In this document: positions 38,727 through 48,158 of the stretch, piece by piece | How positions within the stretch are numbered: position 1 is the first letter of the stretch | Layout of the letters: every line of letters starts with the position of its first letter | Assembly (NCBI RefSeq): GCF_003856525.1 | Contig: NZ_RJVQ01000004.1 | Span: forward strand, 291,291 to 355,290 | Direction of reading: 5' to 3' | Origin: Vibrio viridaestus | GTDB lineage: Bacteria > Pseudomonadota > Gammaproteobacteria > Enterobacterales > Vibrionaceae | DNA: 64,000 nt | Notes under the pieces: generated by a model | Told to the model about the DNA's origin: nothing | The model's database searches: none | Seen by the model: the letters and a program-made list of their open reading frames with translations, nothing else | Made by a program: the position numbers and the translations under genes

Positions 38727-40397
38727 CTATTGGCTGAAGGGAAGTAAAAACGTCATTCTTGTATATTGACCAGGCTGAAAATCAACAAGTAATTTAGATC
38801 GCTCGCCAAAATAGTGAATGAGTCGCTGACTGACTATTTGCATTCCCAGACCTGAATTCTCTTTTTCTGGTTTCGAGTAGGTTCCGGCATTATCTTCAAC
38901 AATAATTTTGTGTCCTAGCGATGTGACTTTACTGTAGATCTTTATTTGACCATCACTGAGTAAGTTAGCGGTACCGTGTTTAATCGCGTTTTCAACCAAT
39001 GGCTGAAGGGTAAAGCTGGGTAAAGTAATATCGGATAATTCGTCTGGTATATCAATTGATACAGTCAGACGGTCACTAAAGCGGGCTTGCTCAATAGTTA
39101 GATAAGAATTTACATGCTCCAATTCCTCTTTCAGTGTCACCGTTTCAACATTCTGCTTGAGGTTGCTACGAAAAAATTGCGATAAGTGTTGAACTAAGCT
39201 TCTTGCCTCGCGGGGATCTTTACGAATCACAGCACTGATCGTATTTAATGCGTTGAAAAGGAAGTGGGGATTAATTTGAGCTTGCAGCAGTTTGATCTCA
39301 GCCTTTGATAATAGAATTTTCTTCTCTTGATACTCGCCGTATAAAATTTGGCTCGATAACAGTTCGGCAATGCCTTCAGCCATCGCAATATTGATCGAAG
39401 AAAAGAGTTTTCTTTTCCTTTCGTAGAGTTTAATGGTACCGATTACTCGGTCTCCCGCTCTCAACGGTATAATGAGTACTGAGCCAAGTTTACATTCAGA
39501 AGAGATTGAGCATTGATAGGATTTTTCTTTGCCATCAAGGTAGATAATTCTATTTTCATCCAAGGATTGAATGGTACTTTTTGATGAAATAGGGCAATTA
39601 GGTAAGTGGTGGTCATCACCAATCCCGATAAACGCGAGAATTTTTTCCCTATCAGTAATGGCAACGGCGCCAACGTTAGTTTCTTCGTAGATGATTCGAG
39701 CAACCTTATCTGCATTCTCGTTAGTGAATGCTTCGGACAATATTCCAACAGTACGTTCGGCAATTCTTAATGCTCTGCGGGAAAATGTAGCTGAATATTG
39801 GTCAAAGATGGTTTTTCTATCCTGCAGAATACTCATGAAGAGGGCGGCACCAACAGAATTTGCAATGATCATTGGAGCTGCGATGGTTGATACCAAGCTG
39901 AATGCTTTGTCATAAGGTTCAGCAATTAAGAGGATCAATAGCATTTGGGTGATTTCGGCAATAAGAGTTATGGCAAAAACAACCCATGAGTTGAATAGTA
40001 GTGCTTTCTGTCCTCGCAGTACGAAGTAAAGGTGGAAAAGCCCACCAATGAGACCTTCGGCTGTAGTCGATACTGCACAAGCGACATCGGTAAATCCTCC
40101 CAGACTATATCGATGCAATCCTCCTGTTAACCCCACAGCAACTCCAACAATGGGTCCCCCAAACAGTCCGCCCATCACTGCCCCGATGGCTCTGGTATTG
40201 GCGATGGCATCATCAACTTGTAAGCCGAAATACGTTCCTAAAATACAAAACAGCGAAAAGAGTGAGTAGGTTGCTAGCTTGACATCCAATCGAGGTGAAA
40301 TATTGAGTATGGGCAAAAATATAGGTGTTTTACTCAGCATGTAAGCCAATACTAAATAGACACACATTTGCTGGAGAAGAGATAAGACGATATCCAT
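38727..40397 (-). CDS. btsS: LytS-type sensor histidine kinase BtsS (YehU-like)
   Basis: 556 residues: a multi-pass 5TM-LYT sensor (about 1-195, with NTRAIGAVMGGLFGGP and GLTGGLHRYSLGG), a GAF domain (about 215-350), the His_kinase segment QINPHFLFNALNT with His378, and a HATPase domain (VENAIKHG near 450). The transmembrane segment aligns with E. coli BtsS, a high-affinity pyruvate sensor. In V. cholerae the same slot, between nagZ and aroF, holds a LytS/LytTR pair. Confidence 0.88.
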   Translation of the reverse strand: MDIVLSLLQQMCVYLVLAYMLSKTPIFLPILNISPRLDVKLATYSLFSLFCILGTYFGLQVDDAIANTRAIGAVMGGLFGGPIVGVAVGLTGGLHRYSLGGFTDVACAVSTTAEGLIGGLFHLYFVLRGQKALLFNSWVVFAITLIAEITQMLLILLIAEPYDKAFSLVSTIAAPMIIANSVGAALFMSILQDRKTIFDQYSATFSRRALRIAERTVGILSEAFTNENADKVARIIYEETNVGAVAITDREKILAFIGIGDDHHLPNCPISSKSTIQSLDENRIIYLDGKEKSYQCSISSECKLGSVLIIPLRAGDRVIGTIKLYERKRKLFSSINIAMAEGIAELLSSQILYGEYQEKKILLSKAEIKLLQAQINPHFLFNALNTISAVIRKDPREARSLVQHLSQFFRSNLKQNVETVTLKEELEHVNSYLTIEQARFSDRLTVSIDIPDELSDITLPSFTLQPLVENAIKHGTANLLSDGQIKIYSKVTSLGHKIIVEDNAGTYSKPEKENSGLGMQIVSQRLIHYFGERSKLLVDFQPGQYTRMTFLLPFSQ

Positions 40398-40509
40398 ATT
40401 ACTGACTCTTGAGTTACTGCAGGTACTTTACGGTATATGCAATCGATAAGACAAGAAACAAATCAGTAACTTGTTATCTTCATCTGAATAAAACGTATTG
40501 TATTTGTAG

Positions 40510-40579
40510 TGTAAATATTATTTTACATTTAATGTTTTTATTTCTTTACGGTTGATTTAATTTATTTCGATGTTATCTT
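40510..40579 (+). promoter_or_regulatory. aroF-tyrA promoter with TyrR boxes
   Basis: TGTAAATATTATTTTACA (40510-40527) is a perfect TyrR box, TGTAAA-N6-TTTACA. A weak box with the essential G-N14-C lies 5 bases on at 40533-40550. It touches the -35 TTGATT (40552-40557), which has a 16-base spacer to TATCTT (40574-40579). A strong box next to a weak box over a promoter is the standard layout for tyrosine-dependent TyrR repression. Confidence 0.75.
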
Positions 40580-40644
40580 GTGCTCAACAGTAATTTTGAT
40601 ACCTTTTAATATTGGGTGTAAATAATTTTATACATAGGTGCGTT

Positions 40645-41715
40645 ATGACAAAGAATGAACTGAGCGACATTAATATCATTGATCAACAGGTACTAATAAC
40701 ACCCAATGAATTAAAAGAGAAAATTCCGTTGAGTGACAAAGCACATGACTTTGTCAAAGAAGCTCGTAAAACGATCGCTGATATTATTCACAAAAGAGAT
40801 CACCGTTTGTTAGTGGTTTGTGGTCCTTGTTCAATCCACGATCTTGATGCAGCGCGCGAGTACGCAAAAAAATTCAAGCAGCTTTCAGAAGAACTTAAAG
40901 ACCAAATTTACCTTGTTATGCGGGTTTACTTCGAGAAGCCACGTACTACGGTTGGCTGGAAAGGTCTAATCAATGATCCTCACATGGATGGAACATTTGA
41001 TATTGAGCATGGACTTCATTTAGGTAGACAACTTTTGGTTGAGTTAGCTGAGATGGAAATACCTTTAGCAACGGAAGCCTTGGACCCAATTAGTCCACAA
41101 TACCTCTCTGATACGTTTAGTTGGGCGGCTATCGGTGCGCGTACGACTGAATCACAAACACACCGTGAAATGGCGAGTGGCTTGTCTATGCCAATTGGCT
41201 TTAAGAACGGTACGGATGGAAGTCTATCGACCGCAATCAATGCAATGCAAGCCGCTTCGTCTAGCCATCGTTTCATGGGAATTAATACCGAAGGTCAAGT
41301 TGCGCTGCTTACAACACAAGGTAATCGAAACGGGCACGTGATTTTACGTGGCGGTAAACAGACCAACTATGACTCAGTTTCTGTTGCTGAATGCGAAGAA
41401 GAAATGCACAATGCCAAGCTTGAGCCTTCTTTAATGATTGATTGTAGCCACGCTAACTCTCGTAAAGATTACCGTCGTCAACCACTGGTTGCCGAAGATG
41501 CCATTCATCAAATTCGCCAAGGTAATAAATCCATTATTGGCTTGATGATTGAGAGTCATATCAATGCTGGTAACCAGTCTGCTGATCAACCATTATCTGA
41601 GATGAAATATGGTGTATCGATAACTGACGCTTGTATTGACTGGGAAACGACGGATACGTTGTTACGTCATGCTCATAAAGAACTCATTCCATTTTTAGAA
41701 GATCGTATTAAATAA
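40645..41715 (+). CDS. aroF: DAHP synthase, tyrosine-sensitive type
   Basis: 356 residues from the ATG at 40645; the eleven codons before it do not belong to the family. [29 protein letters not shown] and [15 protein letters not shown] are the PEP, E4P and metal-binding blocks of class I DAHP synthase. It makes DAHP, the entry step of the shikimate pathway. Assignment to AroF rather than AroG or AroH rests on sequence likeness, cotranscription with tyrA and TyrR boxes. Confidence 0.93.
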   Translation: MTKNELSDINIIDQQVLITPNELKEKIPLSDKAHDFVKEARKTIADIIHKRDHRLLVVCGPCSIHDLDAAREYAKKFKQLSEELKDQIYLVMRVYFEKPRTTVGWKGLINDPHMDGTFDIEHGLHLGRQLLVELAEMEIPLATEALDPISPQYLSDTFSWAAIGARTTESQTHREMASGLSMPIGFKNGTDGSLSTAINAMQAASSSHRFMGINTEGQVALLTTQGNRNGHVILRGGKQTNYDSVSVAECEEEMHNAKLEPSLMIDCSHANSRKDYRRQPLVAEDAIHQIRQGNKSIIGLMIESHINAGNQSADQPLSEMKYGVSITDACIDWETTDTLLRHAHKELIPFLEDRIK

Positions 41716-41729
41716 TAAAGGGATTATTA

Positions 41730-42857
41730 ATGGCTGTTGAACTCAACGAACTCAGAAATCAAATAGATGATGTTGATAAGCAAATGGTTGAATTGCTTGC
41801 TAGACGTCTCGCTTTAGTTGAGAAGGTTGGAGAAGTGAAAAGTAAACATGGTTTACCTATTTATGCTCCAGACCGAGAAGCAGCCATGTTGGCTTCTCGC
41901 CGTGAAGAAGCTGAAAGAAGAGGTGTTCCACCGCAGTTAATCGAAGATATTTTGCGCCGTACGATGCGTGAATCTTATAGTAGCGAGAAAGATGCAGGAT
42001 TTAAGTGTCTAAAACCTGAACTTCGATCCGTTGTTATTGTGGGAGGAAAAGGACAATTGGGTAGCCTTTTCGCCAGAATGTTTAGGCTCTCAGGGTATAA
42101 CGTGAAGATTCTGGGCAGTCAGGACTGGGCACATGCCAATGAAATGTTATCGGACGCGGGACTTGTCGTTGTTACAGTACCAATTCATTTGACCTTGGAG
42201 GTAATATCTAAGCTCAAAGGATTACCGAGTGACTGCATTTTATGCGACTTAACATCGATAAAAGCCAAACCACTAGCTGAAATGATGAAAGTGCACTCGG
42301 GACCGGTCGTAGGGCTTCATCCGATGTTTGGGCCTGATGTGCCTAGCTTAGCAAAACAGGTTATCGTGCATTGCAACGGAAGAGGTAAAGAGCATTACCA
42401 ATGGTTAATTGATCAATGTTCAATTTGGGGCGCAAGTCTTTGTGAATTAAAAGCAGAAGAACATGATCATGCGATGTCTCTGATTCAAGCGTTGCGACAC
42501 TTTACGTCATTTGTTTACGGTTATCATCTTTCTAAGGAAAACCCTAATCTCGACAAGCTATTAAAGGTAAGTTCACCTATTTATCGCTTAGAGCTGATGA
42601 TGGTAGGGCGATTATTCGGTCAAGATCCTAACTTGTATGGAGATATTATTTTATCTTCTGAAGAGAATGTCGAAATGATTAGGCGTTTCCACAGTCGGTT
42701 ATCTGAAGCGGTAGAATTACTCAATCATAATGATAAACAAAAATTTGTCGATAGCTTTAAAGACGTAAGTGATTGGTTTGGTGATTATTCAAAGCGTTTT
42801 ATGTTGGAAAGCCAAAACTTACTCAAACATGCCAATGATTCTATTCATCGTGGTTAA
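41730..42857 (+). CDS. tyrA: chorismate mutase / prephenate dehydrogenase TyrA
   Basis: 375 residues: AroQ-type chorismate mutase (1-90, with [16 protein letters not shown]) fused to an NAD-dependent prephenate dehydrogenase (from about 100, Rossmann [17 protein letters not shown]). The T-protein takes chorismate to 4-hydroxyphenylpyruvate for tyrosine. AAGGGA precedes the ATG, 14 bases after aroF. The gene ends at a terminator. Confidence 0.95.
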   Translation: MAVELNELRNQIDDVDKQMVELLARRLALVEKVGEVKSKHGLPIYAPDREAAMLASRREEAERRGVPPQLIEDILRRTMRESYSSEKDAGFKCLKPELRSVVIVGGKGQLGSLFARMFRLSGYNVKILGSQDWAHANEMLSDAGLVVVTVPIHLTLEVISKLKGLPSDCILCDLTSIKAKPLAEMMKVHSGPVVGLHPMFGPDVPSLAKQVIVHCNGRGKEHYQWLIDQCSIWGASLCELKAEEHDHAMSLIQALRHFTSFVYGYHLSKENPNLDKLLKVSSPIYRLELMMVGRLFGQDPNLYGDIILSSEENVEMIRRFHSRLSEAVELLNHNDKQKFVDSFKDVSDWFGDYSKRFMLESQNLLKHANDSIHRG

Positions 42858-42873
42858 GTAATAAATTAAGAAT

Positions 42874-42896
42874 AAAAAGCCCTGAGAGGGCTTTTT
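42874..42896. terminator. terminator between tyrA and the PilZ gene
   Basis: AAAAAGCCCT / AGGGCTTTTT; the T-run overlaps the PilZ stop codon, so it probably works in both directions. Confidence 0.82.
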
Positions 42897-43269
42897 ATTC
42901 GTCGTCTCCGATCTCTATTAAATGCTCTAATTCTCGGTGGAGCAGTGAGTCATCTCCAATATTCAATTCAACTAACCGTCTTAAATGAGCAATACTGTCT
43001 ATATCAATATGATCAATTGATACTCGCATAGTGCTGTCAGTCATTTGAATGATATTTGCCGTTAGCTGAATAACAATATCGCTCTCTGGTAGTGGAAACT
43101 CAATATCAACAGGTTTGCTGGAATCCAGTATAGGTTCATCAATAATGGAGAGTAGAGCACCGTGCAATGACAAATCTTGAACTGTTGTAGCGACTCTTTT
43201 TTGCCCTTGAGTAACTAATGCCGGAGCACGATATAGCACTCTTTGAAACTGTCTTCTCTCTTTGGTCAT
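42895..43269 (-). CDS. plzA: PilZ-domain protein (PlzA-like)
   Basis: 124 residues, essentially one PilZ domain. The c-di-GMP motifs look intact: RxxxR as Arg6-x3-Arg10 and DxSxxG as Asp32-Leu-Ser34-Leu-His-Gly37. Its position next to tyrA matches V. cholerae VC0697 (PlzA). PilZ proteins are c-di-GMP effectors, but the target of this one is unknown. No partner domain or operon partner in the window, other than the nearby c-di-GMP genes vpsR and mbaA. Confidence 0.85.
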   Translation of the reverse strand: MTKERRQFQRVLYRAPALVTQGQKRVATTVQDLSLHGALLSIIDEPILDSSKPVDIEFPLPESDIVIQLTANIIQMTDSTMRVSIDHIDIDSIAHLRRLVELNIGDDSLLHRELEHLIEIGDDE

Positions 43270-43330
43270 ACAAGCTTCTCTATTTTTCTGAATTTGTTAC
43301 GCGTAATATACCTATTGTAGTGTGGAGAAT

Positions 43331-43357
43331 AAAAAAGCCGCAAATATTGCGGCTTTT
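43331..43357. terminator. terminator between the PilZ gene and ettA
   Basis: AAAAAGCCGCAA / TTGCGGCTTTTT stem (loop ATA). It lies 30 bases past the ettA stop and would end ettA on the minus strand. Confidence 0.82.
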
Positions 43358-43386
43358 TAATGTCATTTTTACGCTAACTGTTCGAG

Positions 43387-45054
43387 TTACTTCGCAATTC
43401 TCTTATATTTAATGCGATGAGGTTCTGCTGCCTGAGAACCCAGAGTTTGCTTCAGCCATTCCGAATATTCAGTGTAGTTACCTTCGTAGAAGTTCACTTT
43501 ACCTTCATCACGATAATCTAGAATATGGGTAGCAATACGGTCTAGGAACCAGCGGTCGTGTGAAATCACCATTGCACAGCCAGGAAATTCAAGTAGTGCT
43601 TCTTCAAGCGCTCGTAGCGTTTCAACATCCAGATCGTTGGTTGGTTCATCGAGAAGTAATACGTTACCGCCTGATTTAAGCAGTTTTGCTAAGTGAACAC
43701 GGTTTCTCTCACCACCAGATAGTTCACCAATAACTTTTTGTTGATCCACACCTTTAAAGTTAAAGCGAGAGCAATAGGCTCGTGCTGGAATCTCGAAGTT
43801 ATTGATTTTTATAATGTCAGAGCCTTCTGATATCTCCTGGAATACCGTGTTTTTGTTATTCATACTGTCACGGAACTGCTCGACAGACGAAATCTTAACC
43901 GTATCACCAACTTCAATTGTCCCTGCGTCCGGCTGCTCTGTACCACTTAGCATTTTGAACAACGTTGATTTACCTGCGCCATTTGGCCCGATAATCCCAA
44001 CGATAGCTCCTTTAGGTATGCTAAAAGATAAGTTGTCGATAAGTACACGATCACCAAACGATTTAGTTAGGTTACTGACATCGATAACTTTGTCACCCAG
44101 ACGCTCACCTGGTGGGATAAACAGTTCATTTGTCTCGTTACGTTTTTGGTGATCTGAGCTATTCAGTTCTTCAAATCTTGCCATACGCGCTTTTGATTTT
44201 GCTTGGCGACCTTTTGGATTCTGACGAACCCATTCAAGTTCTTTCTCAATTGTTTTTTGGCGAGCTTTCTCTTGGGATGCTTCTTGTTTCAAACGAGCAT
44301 CTTTCTGCTCTAGCCATGAAGTATAGTTTCCTTGCCAAGGTATACCTTCACCACGGTCAAGTTCCAAAATCCAACCTGCGGCATTATCTAGGAAGTAACG
44401 GTCGTGCGTAATCGCAACAACAGTTCCGTTGTAATCACATAAGAAATGCTCTAGCCACGCGACTGATTCTGCATCTAGGTGGTTTGTCGGTTCGTCCAAC
44501 AATAACATATCTGGTTTTTCGAGTAGCAGACGACAGATAGCAACACGACGACGTTCACCACCAGAAAGTTTGCCGATAATCGCATCCCATTCAGGTAGAC
44601 GCAGAGCATCAGCTGCACGTTCAAGAATATTTTCTATGTTGTGCCCATCTTTAGTTTGGATTAAAGATTCTAGTTCGCCTTGTTCTTTCGCCAACTGGTC
44701 AAAGTCAGCATCCGGTTCGGCATAGGCTGCGTATACTTCGTCCAAGCGTTTTAGTGCGTTAGTTACGTCCGAAACAGCTTCTTCAACCACTTCACGCACC
44801 GTTTTTGTTTCATCAAGCACAGGTTCCTGTGGGAGATAACCAACGTTCAGTCCTGGTTGCGGGCGAGCTTCACCATCATGATCTTTGTCGATACCCGCCA
44901 TGATTCGAAGCAGCGTAGATTTACCGGCACCATTTAGACCTAGTACACCGATCTTTGCTCCAGGGAAAAAGCTAAGTGAAATATCTTTAAGAATCTGTCT
45001 CTTAGGTGGCACGATTTTGCTCACCCTCGACATGGTATAAACGTATTCAGCCAT
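43387..45054 (-). CDS. ettA: energy-dependent translational throttle protein EttA
   Basis: 555 residues: two ABC-F ATPase domains, Walker A GLNGAGKST and GPNGAGKST, with signature sequences LSGGERRRVA and LSGGERNRVH, joined by the basic P-site tRNA interaction linker (about 245-310). EttA binds the ribosomal E site and gates the first elongation cycle according to ATP/ADP level. No membrane domain, so not a transporter. Divergent from slt. Confidence 0.95.
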   Translation of the reverse strand: MAEYVYTMSRVSKIVPPKRQILKDISLSFFPGAKIGVLGLNGAGKSTLLRIMAGIDKDHDGEARPQPGLNVGYLPQEPVLDETKTVREVVEEAVSDVTNALKRLDEVYAAYAEPDADFDQLAKEQGELESLIQTKDGHNIENILERAADALRLPEWDAIIGKLSGGERRRVAICRLLLEKPDMLLLDEPTNHLDAESVAWLEHFLCDYNGTVVAITHDRYFLDNAAGWILELDRGEGIPWQGNYTSWLEQKDARLKQEASQEKARQKTIEKELEWVRQNPKGRQAKSKARMARFEELNSSDHQKRNETNELFIPPGERLGDKVIDVSNLTKSFGDRVLIDNLSFSIPKGAIVGIIGPNGAGKSTLFKMLSGTEQPDAGTIEVGDTVKISSVEQFRDSMNNKNTVFQEISEGSDIIKINNFEIPARAYCSRFNFKGVDQQKVIGELSGGERNRVHLAKLLKSGGNVLLLDEPTNDLDVETLRALEEALLEFPGCAMVISHDRWFLDRIATHILDYRDEGKVNFYEGNYTEYSEWLKQTLGSQAAEPHRIKYKRIAK

Positions 45055-45181
45055 CGCCGATTGTTCCTAATATTTGCCTATGGATCAAATCGGATATTCT
45101 ATACTAATTAAATCGGAATTGAACCAACAGAGAAATAAGTTTAGTGTGTTAAATATGAAATTAGTCTCACTAAAAGGAATT

Positions 45182-45265
45182 ATGAGCAGAAGTTCAATGT
45201 CGCTTGAATTTTTTGTTAATTTAATCAACCAGCTCTATGAACAAGTTAATTTATCTCTATTATAG
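45182..45265 (+). CDS. possible 27-residue small protein upstream of slt
   Basis: ATG at 45182 is preceded by AAAAGGAATT, an excellent ribosome site, and opens a 27-codon frame (MSRSSMSLEFFVNLINQLYE...) ending at TAG 45263. It could be a small protein or leader for slt, 45 bases downstream, or chance. No homology recognised. Confidence 0.25.
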   Translation: MSRSSMSLEFFVNLINQLYEQVNLSLL

Positions 45266-45310
45266 AGCGTTTAAATATCGGCAAAGTCTTTACGTAAAGG
45301 ATTAATAATA

Positions 45311-47275
45311 ATGGCATTTTGGAGTAGTCGAGTTATTCCGCTGGCTGGAGCCGCGTTGTCTGTGGGTTTATATAGCTTTTCTGTCTTAGGTGCACCATTA
45401 ACTCTTAAAGAGCAGAGAGATCTGTATGATCAGGCTCAGACTTGGTTAGATAGAAATCAGGTCGAAAAGTATTATCAAGTGAAGGATAAACTTTCCTCTT
45501 ATCCATTGTCCCCCTATCTCGATTACCGGGCTATGCTCGTCAATTTGGATCAAAAGCCACCCATCGTTGTGCGTAGTTTTATTGATAGCCATGAAGAATT
45601 TCCATTCTCGGGCAGAATCAGTGCTCCTTATCTTCGTGCGTTAGCGAACGACAAAAAATGGTCCGTTATTCTGTCATTTCAAAAAGATGAACCGAAAGGC
45701 GAAGAATTTCAGTGTTACTACTATACCGCTATGTATCATGCTGGAAAAAAGAGTGATGCATTAAAAGGTGCTCAGAAGTTATGGCTACAAGGTCACAGCG
45801 TATCAAGTACTTGCGATAATCTTTTTGGGTATTGGGAAAAACACAACAAAATATCTGATGACTTGATTATTGAGCGAATGTTGTTGTCATTCGACAGCGA
45901 CGAATACGCTCTAATGAAGTATCTATCGGGAAAAGTTTCTACCGAGCCTAATAGAGAGTTTGCCCGAGCAATCATGGCAGCATATCAATCTCCTAAATCG
46001 GTTATTAAGGATTTTACTCAAGGTAAGTCTGATCAGCCGCATCGCCGTTTGATTGAGTTATCTCTTAATAAGCTGGCAAGAAGGGACGTATCTTCTGCTT
46101 ATGCCTTACTGAATGATTTTTCTCATTCTCTGGATACCTCAGATAAACAAGTTCAGGATTTTCTATTAGAGTTACAAAAAGACGTTGCAAGTCGGTTGTT
46201 ATACAAAGCCGACAATGAGTCATTAAAACCATTAGCAAAATGGAGAGACTCCGTTATTGAAAGAAGCCATGATGATGCGCTAATTGAGAGGCGGGTTCGG
46301 CTGGCGATCAAGTTTGGTGATTGGCAAGAGATTAATTACTGGATAAATCAGTTTGGCCCAGAAGAGCTCAATTCATCTCGTTGGCAATTTTGGAAGGCTC
46401 AGTCAGAAATACAAATGGGTGATGGTACCGCTGGAAAAGAAAGATTGAAGTCTATTGTTAATGAACGCAGTTTTTATAGTGCTGCGGCTGCGACAGTACT
46501 CGATCAGTTACCTGACTTTCCAGCTCAGCCGGCGGCTGCAAAGTTAGCCAGTATTGATCGTTTCAAAACAAGTCTGAACAGAATTAGAGAGTTGGTGTTA
46601 CGCGATAAATCGGCTGCTGCGAAAAGTGAGTGGTATTGGTTATTATCTCGCGCCAATCTGGCTGAAAAGCAATCTCTTGCCTATTACGCTAAGGATGCTC
46701 ACTGGTATCATTTTTCGATCATTGCCTCCATCAAAGGCAGTTTATGGGATAACTTAGTGCTGAGATTCCCGATAGCGTATAAAAATGATTTTGATCGTTT
46801 TGGGCAAAAATACAATATTGACCCTGTGACGTTAATGTCTTTAGCGCGACAAGAAAGTGCAATGGATCGAACGGCTCAATCTCCTGTTGGTGCAAGAGGT
46901 TTAATGCAACTTATGCCTGATACGGCGAAGTATGCCGCAAGAAAGTATCAATTAGAGTACCGTCAGCGCTCCGATCTGTATGACCCGGAGAAAAATATAG
47001 AACTTGGTACTCGATATTTAGACGAGTTATTGGAAAAGTATGACGGTAACCGGATACTGGCATTTGCTGCTTACAATGCTGGTCCAAGAAGAGTTGATTA
47101 CTGGCTGAAACAAACCTCAGGTCAGCTAGATGTTTATCGATTTATTGAAAGTATTCCATTTAAAGAAACCCGTGGATACGTACAAAACATCCTAATGTTC
47201 GAAATCTATTACCGTAAGCTTCTCAATACGAAGAAGGCTTTTCTTCGTCCTGTGGAAGTTGCGACAAAATATTAA
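45311..47275 (+). CDS. slt: soluble lytic murein transglycosylase Slt
   Basis: 654 residues. A cleavable signal peptide (about 1-28, ending VLGA) leads to a long alpha-helical superhelix (about 30-480) and a C-terminal SLT domain. Glu515 in LARQESAM is the catalytic acid, with GLMQLMP and AFAAYNAGPRRV completing the fold. Slt degrades uncross-linked glycan in the periplasm, making anhydromuropeptides. AAAGGA precedes the ATG. trpR follows, as in E. coli. Confidence 0.95.
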   Translation: MAFWSSRVIPLAGAALSVGLYSFSVLGAPLTLKEQRDLYDQAQTWLDRNQVEKYYQVKDKLSSYPLSPYLDYRAMLVNLDQKPPIVVRSFIDSHEEFPFSGRISAPYLRALANDKKWSVILSFQKDEPKGEEFQCYYYTAMYHAGKKSDALKGAQKLWLQGHSVSSTCDNLFGYWEKHNKISDDLIIERMLLSFDSDEYALMKYLSGKVSTEPNREFARAIMAAYQSPKSVIKDFTQGKSDQPHRRLIELSLNKLARRDVSSAYALLNDFSHSLDTSDKQVQDFLLELQKDVASRLLYKADNESLKPLAKWRDSVIERSHDDALIERRVRLAIKFGDWQEINYWINQFGPEELNSSRWQFWKAQSEIQMGDGTAGKERLKSIVNERSFYSAAAATVLDQLPDFPAQPAAAKLASIDRFKTSLNRIRELVLRDKSAAAKSEWYWLLSRANLAEKQSLAYYAKDAHWYHFSIIASIKGSLWDNLVLRFPIAYKNDFDRFGQKYNIDPVTLMSLARQESAMDRTAQSPVGARGLMQLMPDTAKYAARKYQLEYRQRSDLYDPEKNIELGTRYLDELLEKYDGNRILAFAAYNAGPRRVDYWLKQTSGQLDVYRFIESIPFKETRGYVQNILMFEIYYRKLLNTKKAFLRPVEVATKY

Positions 47276-47311
47276 TTCCATTTGAGTTTTAATTCTCTAA
47301 AATAGGGGAGT

Positions 47312-47329
47312 GTATCAATTAACGAGTAC
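47312..47329. promoter_or_regulatory. TrpR-like operator upstream of trpR
   Basis: GTATCAATTAACGAGTAC matches the symmetrical trp operator GTACTAGTTAACTAGTAC at 14 of 18 positions, with the central TTAAC and one outer arm intact. It ends 4 bases before the trpR start codon, so autorepression is likely. Confidence 0.6.
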
Positions 47330-47333
47330 AAAT

Positions 47334-47633
47334 ATGTCACCAAAACCAGAATTTGAAGATTGGCAATCTTTTCTCGATTTAGTAAAAAAATCTGTCGATT
47401 CAGGTAACTACGAGATGTTGTTAACTATGATGATGACATCTGATGAAAGAGACACCCTTGTTTCCAGAGTTAACATTGTATGTGAGTTATTAAAAGGGGA
47501 TCTCTCTCAGAGACAGATAAGTCAAATGCTTGGGGTTGGAGTGGCGACAATTACCAGAGGTTCGAACGAACTTAAAGGTATTAATAATGAAGAGAAGTCT
47601 GTGCTGACTTCTCTTTTACTCGAAAAACGCTAG
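47334..47633 (+). CDS. trpR: Trp operon repressor TrpR
   Basis: 99 residues, all-helical repressor fold with the helix-turn-helix SQRQISQMLGVGVATITRGSNEL at about 64-86. The start is ATG 47334 (MSPKPEFEDW); an upstream in-frame start would place codons inside the operator. TrpR with tryptophan represses trp, aroH and its own gene. Follows slt; its stop codon overlaps that of yjjX tail to tail by 4 bases. Confidence 0.93.
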   Translation: MSPKPEFEDWQSFLDLVKKSVDSGNYEMLLTMMMTSDERDTLVSRVNIVCELLKGDLSQRQISQMLGVGVATITRGSNELKGINNEEKSVLTSLLLEKR

Positions 47634-48157
47634 CAGTCTGTTTTGGTAAAGAGTGAATTGTGAAACGGTGCTAAAGCCAAAATCAGAGCTTGAGTATAAA
47701 CACTACTTCTTGTCAGCACGCCATCAGTAAATATACTGATGGCGCCACCTTTCTGCTTTATATTGTTCGTATTACATAATGCGTCCATGACATCACCTAG
47801 TTCATGGCCACTTTTAAGCTGTTTAATTACCGTCAATGGTAAGGGTAAACTCGCAGATCTCGATTCACCCCGCAATTCTTGTGATTCTATAACCATCCAG
47901 GCAAACGTAGCATTATTATCAAAGCCGGCCTCTAACCCCACATAAAACAGAGCCCCAGGCGTTGATTTTCTCGCATTTCTCACCCGGTTTCTTGCCCCGC
48001 ATAATGTTTCTTTATCTGTCATTGGTTGAGCTGACACGTCGCTAGACACACTAATACCAATGAATTCGAAGTTCTGTGAAGGAAATGCAAGACTGAATGC
48101 ACTCTCAACCGCCTGAATCTTGGCTGGATTTAACGAGGCGACAATTACTTTTTTCAT
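47630..48157 (-). CDS. yjjX: inosine/xanthosine triphosphatase YjjX
   Basis: 175 residues of the YjjX/NTPase-1 family (KKVIVASLNPAKIQAVESAF at the N terminus, then YVGLEAGFD). It hydrolyses ITP and XTP, keeping deaminated purines out of nucleic acids. One base separates its ATG from the mbaA stop codon (TGATATG), so translation is probably coupled and the gene is the tail of nspS-mbaA-yjjX. Confidence 0.9.
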   Translation of the reverse strand: MKKVIVASLNPAKIQAVESAFSLAFPSQNFEFIGISVSSDVSAQPMTDKETLCGARNRVRNARKSTPGALFYVGLEAGFDNNATFAWMVIESQELRGESRSASLPLPLTVIKQLKSGHELGDVMDALCNTNNIKQKGGAISIFTDGVLTRSSVYTQALILALAPFHNSLFTKTDC

Positions 48158-48158
48158 A

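Noticed and set aside
45074-45265. 63-codon frame upstream of slt
   Set aside because: No ribosome site at its first ATG; only the 27-codon internal frame with AAAAGGAATT is listed, at low confidence.
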